Source of the DNA: Sphingomonas sp. Leaf9
GTDB taxonomy: Bacteria; Pseudomonadota; Alphaproteobacteria; Sphingomonadales; Sphingomonadaceae
DNA: 64,000 nt
Assembly: GCF_001421355.1 (NCBI RefSeq)
Contig: NZ_LMKC01000003.1
Coordinates: 124,164 to 188,163, forward strand
Direction of reading: 5' to 3'
The position numbers were made by a program, and so were the translations under genes. Shown piece by piece: positions 36,410 to 44,501 of the stretch. The stretch's first letter is position 1. Every line of letters starts with the position of its first letter. The notes under the pieces were generated by a model. It saw only the letters and a list, made by a program, of their open reading frames with translations, was not told where the DNA came from and did no database searches.

Positions 36410-36735
36410 TATGCCATCCTTTCCAGCCTGTGCATCGGTGCGCCGGCTGTCACATCGCCGGCGTCATGGTGCAGGATTACCGCCCGATGCGGGGCAGCGG
36501 CACGATGTATCGCACCAATCGGCAGGGGAAGCGTTCGATCTTGCGCCGGTTTCGCAATAATCTGCTGCACCCGCCGCCACGGTTGATTTGCTGCGCTCCG
36601 GGGCGCGGCAGGATCGGCGGTAAAGCGCCGCCGCAACGACCGCTTCGACCGCGCGACACCCGAAAAACAGTGATATAGTGTCACGCGACGGGCGGACTAT
36701 GACAGCATTGGGATCGGTGACGATGGGAGGCGACT
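36410..36735. other. divergent intergenic region, no gene recognised
   Basis: The 326 bases lie between the GNAT gene (minus) and the DUF1624 gene (plus). Short open frames on both strands are Arg/Pro-rich and lack ribosome-binding sites. A TATAGT hexamer at 36674-36679, inside GTGATATAGTGTCAC, could be a -10 element for the plus-strand gene, but no convincing -35 is present. Confidence 0.5.
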
Positions 36736-37935
36736 ATGGCGACGGCGGCCTTTGACGGCGATGCGCGACCGCGCGGCGGACTGGCGGCGATACCAAAGGC
36801 GGTGGCGACGACGCGGTTGCAGTCGATCGACGCGCTGCGCGGATTCGTCATGGTCATCATGCTGCTCGACCATGTGCGCGAGACGTTCTTCCTGCACCTG
36901 CAGGTCGGCGATCCGGTCGATGCGCGTACGGTCATGCCGGCGCTGTTCTTCACCCGGTTGCTCAGCACGATCTGTGCGCCGGTGTTCGTCGGCCTGACCG
37001 GGTTGGCGGCGTATCTATATGGCCAGAAGCATTCGCGCGCCGAAGTCTCCGACTTCCTGCTGCGGCGGGGCGCGTTCCTGCTGCTCCTCGAAATCAGCTT
37101 CGTGTCGTTTGCATGGTCGGCCAAATTCCCGCCGCAGACGCTGTGGCTGCAGGTCATCTGGGCGATCGGGTTCAGCATGATCTGCCTTGCCGGGGCGGTG
37201 CATTTCTCGCGCACGGTGATCGTCACGCTGGGCCTTGCGATCGTGTGCGGACACAACCTGCTCGACGGAATCGTGTTGGCGCCGGGCGACACATTCTTCG
37301 TGCCATGGGCGATGCTGCACCAGCGCACGGCGTTCGAATTCCTCGGCATCACGTGGAAGACGACCTATCCGGTCCTGCCGTGGATCGGGCTGATCCTGCT
37401 CGGCTATGGCATCGGCCCGTGGTTCGCGAAGGGCACCGACCCGGCGGTGCGGCAGCGGCGGCTGGTGCTGCTGGGCGTCGGGCTGATCGTCGGGTTCGTC
37501 GCGCTGCGCTGGGCCAATGTCTATGGCGACCGGCCCTGGTATGATGCCGGCACGCCGCTGCGCACGACGATCAGCTTCCTCGCGCTGACCAAATATCCCG
37601 CGTCGTTGCTGTTCCTGATGCCGACCGTCGGGATCGGCGCGCTGCTGCTCGCGGCGTTCGAACGGTTCCAGTCGTCGCGGCTGATCCCGCCGCTCGCGAC
37701 GTTCGGCGGGGCGCCGATGTTCTACTACCTGCTCCACCTCTATGTGCTGCGCGCGCTGTACCTGATCGCCTTCGCCATCTGGGGGCCGACGCACGGCACG
37801 GTCTTCGCGCTCGGCAATCTCGGCTGGATCTGGGCATGGTATGCCGGGCTGCTGGTGGTGCTGTTCTTTCCGACGCGCTGGTTCGCCGGGCTGAAGCAGC
37901 GGCGCAAGGATATCTGGTGGCTCAAATATCTGTAA
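36736..37935 (+). CDS. DUF1624 (heparan-alpha-glucosaminide acetyltransferase-like) membrane protein
   Basis: A 399-residue polytopic membrane protein. The opening SIDALRGFVMVIMLLDHVRETFF (about 34-56), with its Asp-Arg-Gly and Asp-His elements, is the signature of the DUF1624/HGSNAT-like acyltransferase family. About ten hydrophobic segments follow and a basic C-terminus ends QRRKDIWWLKYL. Family members are predicted to move acyl groups across the inner membrane onto sugars, but bacterial substrates are not established. It is transcribed alone, followed by stacked hairpins and a strong bidirectional terminator. Confidence 0.85.
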   Translation: MATAAFDGDARPRGGLAAIPKAVATTRLQSIDALRGFVMVIMLLDHVRETFFLHLQVGDPVDARTVMPALFFTRLLSTICAPVFVGLTGLAAYLYGQKHSRAEVSDFLLRRGAFLLLLEISFVSFAWSAKFPPQTLWLQVIWAIGFSMICLAGAVHFSRTVIVTLGLAIVCGHNLLDGIVLAPGDTFFVPWAMLHQRTAFEFLGITWKTTYPVLPWIGLILLGYGIGPWFAKGTDPAVRQRRLVLLGVGLIVGFVALRWANVYGDRPWYDAGTPLRTTISFLALTKYPASLLFLMPTVGIGALLLAAFERFQSSRLIPPLATFGGAPMFYYLLHLYVLRALYLIAFAIWGPTHGTVFALGNLGWIWAWYAGLLVVLFFPTRWFAGLKQRRKDIWWLKYL

Positions 37936-37947
37936 GAGTCGGTTTGG

Positions 37948-38077
37948 AAACTCGCGAAAGCGCGAGTTTCGAGGCGGTGCCTGCCCGCTCCCCCACCCGG
38001 CCACCCACAGCGTATCCTGAATGGGTGGCCGGGTGGGGGAGCGGGCAGGCACCGCAAAACGTGCCGTCGGCACGTTT
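37948..38077. repeat. three consecutive hairpins, central one with perfect 34-bp arms
   Basis: AAACTCGCG/CGCGAGTTT (37948-37969, loop AAAG) is followed by a perfect inverted repeat with 34-nt arms at 37974-38007 and 38022-38055 and a 14-nt loop. Then comes AAACGTGCC/GGCACGTTT (38057-38077, loop GTC). All lie between the DUF1624 stop and the terminator. Arms this long and exact exceed what a terminator needs. Confidence 0.9.
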
Positions 38078-38102
38078 CAACCAGGCTCTGAGCCAGGCAT
38101 GA

Positions 38103-38150
38103 AAAAGGGCCGCCCGGCCGGGGGAGGTTCCCCGGCCGGGCGGCCCTTTT
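38103..38150. terminator. bidirectional rho-independent terminator
   Basis: A perfect 21-bp stem begins AAAAGGGCCGCC and closes on a GAGGTT loop. The stem's A-run and T-run serve both strands, so it can end transcription of the DUF1624 gene (plus) and of the cupin gene (minus). Confidence 0.88.
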
Positions 38151-38157
38151 CTTGTGC

Positions 38158-38889
38158 CTATTCGACGGGGCGGTAGATCGCCCAGACCTTCACCACATCC
38201 TCTTCCGACAGCCACGAGCAGCGCGCGCCGCGCAGCACGACGAACAGGTCGCCCGCGACGAAGCGATGGGCGGTGCCGGCCGCATCCTCGAACGTCACCG
38301 ACCCTTCCATCAGGTGCATCAGCTCGCAATGCGGGTACAGGTTGTTGCGCCGGTGATAGGGCGTCGATGCCCAGGTGCCGGCGGAGAACTCCCCGCTCGC
38401 CGACTTGTAGTCGGTGTGGTTGTGGCATTGCGGCGCGTCGGACAGCAGCAGTTCGGCTGCCGGCGGGTTCGACGGCACCCGCGTCGGCGACAGGTCGATC
38501 GCGACCGGTGCCGATGCCCCTGGCGTGCCCCCGGTGCAGCGCATGACGACGACCTGCGTCCCCGCCGCCGCTCGCCAGTCGAAGCCGATCCCGCCGGGCA
38601 GCATCGCGCTCGCATCGCGGCCCAGCGTCAGGTCGCCGATGGTCAGCGTGCCGTCGACGACGAAGACGAACTCGTCACCCGGCAGCGCGTCGACATGGCC
38701 CTCACCCGACAGGACCAGCGCGCCGACCGACACCGGCCCGCCCGGCGGCGTCGCCATGCGGCGCGTGGAAAACCACGCATCGCCGGTTTCGCTCGAGGCG
38801 ACGCCGGCTTCGGCATCGGCGACGAACGCACGCAGGTCGATGCAATCCTGCGGCAGCACCGCCGCGCGTGCCTCGGCAACGACGCTCAC
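38158..38889 (-). CDS. two-domain cupin protein
   Basis: A 243-residue bicupin. The first cupin (about 50-115) contains the LPGDEFVFVVDGTLTIGD segment. The second (about 170-240) has PHCELMHLMEGSVTFED and a GDLFVVLRGARCSWLSEE end, typical of the cupin_3 type with a conserved Trp. The GTG start overlaps the HAD gene stop (GTGA). Homologues are often encoded with amine or ureide catabolic genes; the reaction is unknown. Histidines in the second domain could hold a metal. Confidence 0.8.
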   Translation of the reverse strand: MSVVAEARAAVLPQDCIDLRAFVADAEAGVASSETGDAWFSTRRMATPPGGPVSVGALVLSGEGHVDALPGDEFVFVVDGTLTIGDLTLGRDASAMLPGGIGFDWRAAAGTQVVVMRCTGGTPGASAPVAIDLSPTRVPSNPPAAELLLSDAPQCHNHTDYKSASGEFSAGTWASTPYHRRNNLYPHCELMHLMEGSVTFEDAAGTAHRFVAGDLFVVLRGARCSWLSEEDVVKVWAIYRPVE

Positions 38890-39554
38890 AGGCCGACCAG
38901 CCCCGGCAGCCCGGCGAGGCTCGGGATCACGTTCACTTCGTAATAGGGGTTCACCGGTTCGTGCCCACGATCGACGAACGCCTTCGACTTGATGCCCATG
39001 TCGTACGCCGTCATCTGGTCGTAGCGGAAGCTGGACGAGACATGGAGCATGTCCTCCGGCGCACAGCCCAGCTGGTCGAGCATATATTCGAACGCCTGCA
39101 TCCGGGGCTTGTAGGCCTGCGCTTCCTCGGCGGTGTAGACCGCGTGGAACGGTGCCTCGAGCTTTTCGACGCTGTGCGGGATCAGGTCGACCATCGAATT
39201 GGACAGGATGACCAGCGGATATTCGGCGGCGACACGCTTCAGCGGTTCGACGACATCGGCATGCGGCCGCCATGTCGGCACGGCGGCATAGACGGTGGCG
39301 GTGTCGCTGTCGCGATACTCGACGCCGTTCCGGGCGCAGGTCCGGCGGAGGGCGCTCTCCACGACGTCGCGATACGGCTTCCACGCGCCCAGCACTTCAT
39401 CGAGGCGATAGGCGGAGAAATCGGCGGTGAACTGGTCCAGCGCCTCGGCCGCAACCCGGTCGGCATAGAGCGTGCGCGCGACCGGGGCCATTTCGAAGTT
39501 GATAAGCGTGCCATAGCAATCGAAGCTGATATATTTGGGACGAAGACCGGCCAT
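38886..39554 (-). CDS. haloacid dehalogenase type II / HAD family hydrolase
   Basis: A 222-residue HAD-superfamily enzyme of the L-2-haloacid dehalogenase class. Motif I is FDCYGTLINF with nucleophile D12; LSNSM is motif II, KPRMQAF supplies the motif III lysine, and a helical cap domain lies between. In this class D12 attacks carbon of 2-haloacids, but many homologues act on other small substrates, so dehalogenation is only a class-level inference. The ATG at 39554 has an AGGAG ribosome-binding site. The cupin gene follows with overlapping start and stop. Confidence 0.86.
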   Translation of the reverse strand: MAGLRPKYISFDCYGTLINFEMAPVARTLYADRVAAEALDQFTADFSAYRLDEVLGAWKPYRDVVESALRRTCARNGVEYRDSDTATVYAAVPTWRPHADVVEPLKRVAAEYPLVILSNSMVDLIPHSVEKLEAPFHAVYTAEEAQAYKPRMQAFEYMLDQLGCAPEDMLHVSSSFRYDQMTAYDMGIKSKAFVDRGHEPVNPYYEVNVIPSLAGLPGLVGL

Positions 39555-39683
39555 TTCCCCACTCCTGACTAGAGGTATGGCCGTGACGATACCGCCGGCA
39601 CGGCGTGCTGCGCCGTCGTTTCCCCCGTGCCGAAGCAATATCCTGCCGATTGCGCGGCATGGCTCGGCAGGGGGTGCGGCATA

Positions 39684-40850
39684 TTATGCTTGGGGGGCGC
39701 CGACCACGCGTCCGGCGAGCGCGGTGATCCATGCGATACCGGGGCCGATGATCGCGTCGTTGAAGTCGTAGCGCGGGTGATGCAACGCGGCGTTCTCCGC
39801 CCCTGCGCGCGCCTGCCCCAGCCAGACATAGGCCCCCCGACACGCCTGCAGCATGAACGAGAAGTCTTCGGACGTGAACGCCGGGTCGGGTGCCTCGGCA
39901 TGGGCCAGCCCGGCATCCGCCGCCGCCGCCAGCGCGATCGCCGCGGCTTGCGGGTCGTTGATCGTGGCGGGATAGTATCGGGTATAGGTCACCTCGACCC
40001 GTGTGTCGGTGGCGATACCGATCCCCTCCGCCATCGATCGCACCGCGGCCTCGACAATATCCTGCACCACGGGGTCGAAGGTGCGGACGGTGCCGACCAG
40101 CCGCACGTCGGCGGGGATGACGTTGTGCGTCTGCCCGCCCGCGATCTGCGTGACCGACAGCACGGCCGAGCGGGTCGGCGGCACGCGGCGGGCGACGATG
40201 GTGTTGAGCTGCGTCACCAGCTGCGCCGCCGCCAGCACCGCGTCGGGCGTGGTGTGCGGCTGCGCGGCATGGCCGCCCTTGCCATGGATCGCGATCTCGA
40301 ACTTGTCCGCCGCCGCCATGATCGGGCCGGGCCGGGTCTGCAATTCGCCCGCCGGCAGGTCGGGCCAGTTGTGGAGGGCAAAGACGTAATCGCAGGGGAA
40401 GCGTTCGAACAGCCCGTCGCGGATCATCTCTCGCGCGCCGGCCTGTCCCTCTTCGGCCGGCTGGAAGATGAAGTGGATCGTGCCGTCGAACGGCGGCAGC
40501 GACGCCAGATGCCGCGCGGCACCGATCAGGATCGCGGTATGCCCGTCATGGCCGCACCCATGGAATACGCCGGGCTTCGTGCTGGCATAGTCGGGCGCGC
40601 CCTGTTCCTGAAACGGCAGCGCGTCCATGTCGGCGCGCAGGCCCAGCGTCGCGCCGGGCCGACCATGGGTCAGCGTGCCGACGACCCCGGTCCCGCCGAT
40701 CCCCGTCGTCACCCTGAGCCCGGCGGCGGCCAGCTGTTCGGTGACCAGCGCGGCGGTGCGGTGTTCGGCAAAGGCCAGTTCGGGATGGGCGTGGATGTCG
40801 TGCCGGATCGCGGTCACGGCGTCGATGATGTCGGCAAAACGGTGATACAT
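39684..40850 (-). CDS. M20 family metallo-amidohydrolase (hippurate hydrolase-like)
   Basis: A 388-residue M20D amidohydrolase of the HipO/IAA-amino-acid hydrolase group, which removes N-acyl groups from amino acids. Metal-binding residues include C99 and H101 (HGCGHDGH), E133/E134 (QPAEEG) and a later His near the TSEDFSFM segment. A dimerisation domain interrupts the catalytic domain at about 180-290. The N-terminus MYHRFADIIDAVTAIRHDIHAHPELAF is typical. It is divergent from the OprB-like porin gene and upstream of the HAD-cupin pair on the same strand. Confidence 0.9.
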   Translation of the reverse strand: MYHRFADIIDAVTAIRHDIHAHPELAFAEHRTAALVTEQLAAAGLRVTTGIGGTGVVGTLTHGRPGATLGLRADMDALPFQEQGAPDYASTKPGVFHGCGHDGHTAILIGAARHLASLPPFDGTIHFIFQPAEEGQAGAREMIRDGLFERFPCDYVFALHNWPDLPAGELQTRPGPIMAAADKFEIAIHGKGGHAAQPHTTPDAVLAAAQLVTQLNTIVARRVPPTRSAVLSVTQIAGGQTHNVIPADVRLVGTVRTFDPVVQDIVEAAVRSMAEGIGIATDTRVEVTYTRYYPATINDPQAAAIALAAAADAGLAHAEAPDPAFTSEDFSFMLQACRGAYVWLGQARAGAENAALHHPRYDFNDAIIGPGIAWITALAGRVVGAPQA

Positions 40851-41115
40851 GGCAATCCCCACGGCGAGGGGCGCAGCATGTCCCCGCGGCAAAGGCGTGG
40901 TCAACCCCGCTGGCGGGATGCCCGGCAACAGGTCGGCGGTCGATCCGCGCGCTGGACGGCATCTTGTGCCGCGGGCATGGCGCGGCGAACGGCAGGAAGC
41001 GTGCGAAAGCCCGCCACCTACGGCGAAAATCGCTGCGCGCATCGCGCAATATGGCATCGCAACAGGATCGATGGCCGCATTCCGGCGGCATCGCGCAGGC
41101 GGGTTGGACAGGAAT

Positions 41116-42363
41116 ATGCGGGTGTCATGGGGCAGGGCGGTCTGGGCGGCGCTGGCGCTGTCGGCGGGCGGTATCGCGTCCGCCAGCGCGCAGGTCGCGG
41201 CACCCAGCGTCGAACGCGCGCCGGGCAATGTCGAACTGCCGGAGGTGGAGGCGCGTGACCCGCTGGTCCTGCAACTCGCCTATACCGGCGATATCCTGTC
41301 GTCGGTGGCGGGGGGCAAGCGGCGCGGCACGCGCTGGATCAATAATGTCAGCGCGATCGCGACGGCCGACCTCGACGCGCTGGGCGTGGCACCGCGCACC
41401 ACCGTCCTGGTCCACGGGTTCTACAACAACGGCGCCAGCTTCAGCGGTGATCTGGTCGGCGACGGACAGATCGTGTCGAGCATCGAGGCGGGCGTGCCGC
41501 TGTTCCGCGTGCTGGAGGCGTGGGCCGAACATCGTGGGCCCGACGATCGCTGGTCGGTGAAGGCCGGGCTGTACGACGTGAACAGCGAATTCGACGCGCT
41601 GCAGACGTCGCTGCTGTTCGTCAACAGCGCGTTCGGCATGGGCACCGAACTGGGCGCGTCGGGTGCCGGCGGCCCCTCGACCTTTCCCAGTACCGGGATG
41701 GCGATACGCGGGCAGGTGAAGATCGGCGACCGGGTGACCGTGCGCGCCGCCGCCGCCGATGGCGTACCCAATGATCCCGCTCGCCCGCGCCGGATGTGGG
41801 TCGGACTGGCCGGGCGCGACGGTGCGCTGCTGATCGGGGAGGCCGATGTCGAGCTGGGGGTCGTCCGCCTGCTGGCGGGCGGATGGCATTATTCCGCGCG
41901 CAGCGACGACCGGTTCGACGCGGGCAGCGCGGCGGCGGTCGTGCGCCGCGCGCATAATCAGGGAGCGTATCTGCGCGGCGAAGCGCAGTTGAGCGGCGAC
42001 CGCACGCGGGGAATACGCGGCTTCTTCCGGATCGGCACAGCCGACGACCGGGTGAACATGTTCGGCGGGTTCTCGTCGCTCGGCGTGGTGGGGCATGGCT
42101 GGGTGCCCGGTCGGCCGGACGACGATACCGGCATCGCCATCGCCTATGCCGGCGGCAGCAGCGCGATGCGCGCGCTGGTCCGCGCCGACTATGGCACCGC
42201 CCCGCGCGGCGAGGCGGTGATCGAGCTCAACCACCGGCTGGCGCTGACCGACTGGCTGGGGGTGCAGCCGCACGTCCAGTATGTGGTCTCGCCGGGGCTC
42301 GATCCCACGGTCGGCAATGCGGTGGTGCTCGGGCTGCGGCTGACCGCATCGATCGCCGAATGA
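41116..42363 (+). CDS. OprB-like carbohydrate porin
   Basis: A 415-residue outer-membrane beta-barrel with a signal peptide (1-26, ending ASASAQ). Typical OprB-family segments are WINNVSAIATADLDALG, GLYDVNSEFDALQTSLLFVNSAFGMG and FPSTGMAIRGQVKIG; the protein ends on alternating barrel strands. The ATG at 41116 follows a GGACAGGA ribosome-binding site; the long open frame upstream is antisense to the M20 gene and not coding. It would let small hydrophilic substrates across the outer membrane. The PepSY-reductase gene begins 17 bases after its stop. Confidence 0.86.
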   Translation: MRVSWGRAVWAALALSAGGIASASAQVAAPSVERAPGNVELPEVEARDPLVLQLAYTGDILSSVAGGKRRGTRWINNVSAIATADLDALGVAPRTTVLVHGFYNNGASFSGDLVGDGQIVSSIEAGVPLFRVLEAWAEHRGPDDRWSVKAGLYDVNSEFDALQTSLLFVNSAFGMGTELGASGAGGPSTFPSTGMAIRGQVKIGDRVTVRAAAADGVPNDPARPRRMWVGLAGRDGALLIGEADVELGVVRLLAGGWHYSARSDDRFDAGSAAAVVRRAHNQGAYLRGEAQLSGDRTRGIRGFFRIGTADDRVNMFGGFSSLGVVGHGWVPGRPDDDTGIAIAYAGGSSAMRALVRADYGTAPRGEAVIELNHRLALTDWLGVQPHVQYVVSPGLDPTVGNAVVLGLRLTASIAE

Positions 42364-42379
42364 CCACGCGGCGCCGGGC

Positions 42380-44395
42380 ATGATCGTTCGGCGCAGCATG
42401 CGGGGCGGTCACCGCTGGGTCGGCCTGATCGTCGGGCTGCTCGCCGCCTATATGGCCGCCACCGGCGCGATGATGGCGCTGCGCCACGATCCCGCGCTCG
42501 CCGGTGGCCGTGCTCCAACGCGGCACTGCGCCACGCCCGATGCGCTGGCGCACGCCGTGGCCGTGGCATCGGCGCGGCACCCCGGCGTGGCGTTCGATAC
42601 GCTGTGGCTGCGCGCCGATCCGGTCGAGCCGCTGTCGATCCGCTTCGTCGATGCGGTGCAGGTCGATGTCGATCCCTGTTCGGGTCGGCTGCGGGACGTT
42701 CGCTCGCGCTATGCCGGATGGGACGGGATCGCCGAATATCTCCACCGCCTGATCTTTCTGGGGATCGAGCCGGGCAAGGCCGTGGCCGGCAGCGTCGCGA
42801 CCGCGCTGTCGCTGCTGGCGGTGACCGGTCTATGGCTCTGGTGGCCGCGTCGGCGGGGGGCATGGGGATCGGCGCTGCGGCCAGCGCGTCTGCCGAAGGG
42901 GCGGACCCGGCGGCGCGCGCGCCACGGGCTGGTCGGGACGGCGGTCCTGCCGCTGGCGCTGCCGATCGCGCTGGCGGGGATGACGCTCGCCTTCCCCGCC
43001 GTCGCCGACCTGCTCTACCGCGCGACCGGCAGCGTGGCGGCGACCAGGCCCGTCGTGCCCGCGCGATCGGGTCCGGTCGCTTATGCCGAAGCATGGCGCG
43101 GCGTCCTGTCGCGGCTGGGCGATGTGCCTGCGCAGGCGATGATCCGCGCGCCCAAGGCACCGACGGCAGCGATCGAGATCAACCTGCACGATCCCGACGC
43201 GCGCAATCCGGAGGGGCGGCAATATTTCTTTGCCGATCCCGGCGACGGCCGCATCCTGCTCCATCGCCGCTATGCCGACACCCCCGCCGGCGCGCGCCTC
43301 TATTACTGGGGCTATGCGGTGCATCAGGGGAAGGTCGGCGGGATCGCCGGGCTGGTCGCGACGCTGCTGACGATGGCGGGCATCGTCTATCTGGCGATCA
43401 GCGGGCTGCGCAGCTGGCTGGCACGCCATCCGGTGCCGTCGCCCCGCTTCGTCCGGATGCGGATCGTGGAGGTCGTCGACGAATGCGACGGGGTAAAGGC
43501 GTTCCGGCTGGTGCCGGTCGACCCCGGCCCGATCGCCGCCGCCACGCCCGGCGCGCATGTCGCGGTGCGACTGTCGGACACGCTGCTGCGGCACTATTCG
43601 CTGACCAATGCGCCGGGCGAGCGCGACGATTACCGGATCGCCGTGCGCGCCGATCCGTCGGGGCGCGGCGGGTCGCTGGCGATGCACGGGCTGGTCGCCG
43701 GGGCCGAGTTGCTGGTCGCACCGCCCGCCAACCACTTTCCGGTCGTCCGCGGCACCCGCCACGCGGTGCTGGTCGCCGCCGGGATCGGCATCACCCCGAT
43801 CCTCGCCATGGCCCGCCATTTTCGGGCGAAGGGGATCGCGTTCGAGCTGCACTATTTCGGCCGCACGCGCGAATCGATGCCGTTTCGCAGCGTCATCGCC
43901 GCCGAACTGGGCGATGCCGCCACGCTCCACATCGCGCTGTCCCGCACCGAACAGGCCGCACGCATGGCCGCGATCGTTGCCGCCCCGGCACGCGGACGCC
44001 ATCTCTACAGCTGCGGTCAGGTCGCGTTCATGGACGCATTGTTCGATGCTGCCCGCGCCGCCGGCTGGCGCGATGGGGCGCTGCACCGCGAAGCCTTTGG
44101 CGTGTCGGCACAGGATGCCGCGCCGCCGCGCGCCTTTGTCGCGAAGCTGGCGCACTCGGGCCGGCGGGTGCCGGTTCCCGCCGACCGGTCGCTGCTCGAC
44201 GCGCTGGCCGATGCGGGGGTGCGGATCGACCGGTCGTGCGGCATGGGGGTGTGCGGTGCCTGTCTGGTCGGGGTGGTCGACGGCGCGATCGAGCATCGCG
44301 ACGCGATCCTGTCCCCCGCCGATCGCCGCTCGGGCCGCTGGATGACCGCCTGCGTATCGCGCGCGGGCGGCACCGATCTGACGCTCGATCTGTAA
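42380..44395 (+). CDS. PepSY membrane domain / flavin reductase / [2Fe-2S] ferredoxin fusion
   Basis: A 671-residue three-part electron-transfer protein. Residues 1-345 form a PepSY-type membrane domain with helices near 14-34, 137-156, 186-207 and 315-337. Residues about 353-575 are a flavin- and NAD(P)-binding reductase (flavin loop RHYSLTN; nucleotide loop VAAGIGITPILAMARHF). Residues about 585-671 are a plant-type ferredoxin with cysteines C620, C625, C628 and C658. The reductase-ferredoxin half resembles phthalate/vanillate oxygenase reductases. It could pass electrons to a periplasmic or ferric-siderophore acceptor; no oxygenase partner is nearby. Confidence 0.88.
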   Translation: MIVRRSMRGGHRWVGLIVGLLAAYMAATGAMMALRHDPALAGGRAPTRHCATPDALAHAVAVASARHPGVAFDTLWLRADPVEPLSIRFVDAVQVDVDPCSGRLRDVRSRYAGWDGIAEYLHRLIFLGIEPGKAVAGSVATALSLLAVTGLWLWWPRRRGAWGSALRPARLPKGRTRRRARHGLVGTAVLPLALPIALAGMTLAFPAVADLLYRATGSVAATRPVVPARSGPVAYAEAWRGVLSRLGDVPAQAMIRAPKAPTAAIEINLHDPDARNPEGRQYFFADPGDGRILLHRRYADTPAGARLYYWGYAVHQGKVGGIAGLVATLLTMAGIVYLAISGLRSWLARHPVPSPRFVRMRIVEVVDECDGVKAFRLVPVDPGPIAAATPGAHVAVRLSDTLLRHYSLTNAPGERDDYRIAVRADPSGRGGSLAMHGLVAGAELLVAPPANHFPVVRGTRHAVLVAAGIGITPILAMARHFRAKGIAFELHYFGRTRESMPFRSVIAAELGDAATLHIALSRTEQAARMAAIVAAPARGRHLYSCGQVAFMDALFDAARAAGWRDGALHREAFGVSAQDAAPPRAFVAKLAHSGRRVPVPADRSLLDALADAGVRIDRSCGMGVCGACLVGVVDGAIEHRDAILSPADRRSGRWMTACVSRAGGTDLTLDL

Positions 44396-44501
44396 TCCGT
44401 GGCATGTCGCATGCGGCAGCATCTGCCGTGCGGCATAAAGATACCCCGATGGCTGCGTTTTTGGCACGATCCCCTTGTCCTGCGGCGCTAAGCTGTCGGC
44501 C

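Noticed and set aside
36409..36684. A small minus-strand gene between the GNAT and DUF1624 genes
   Set aside because: The 91-residue frame is Arg/Pro-rich, lacks a ribosome-binding site, and shares its region with competing frames on the other strand.
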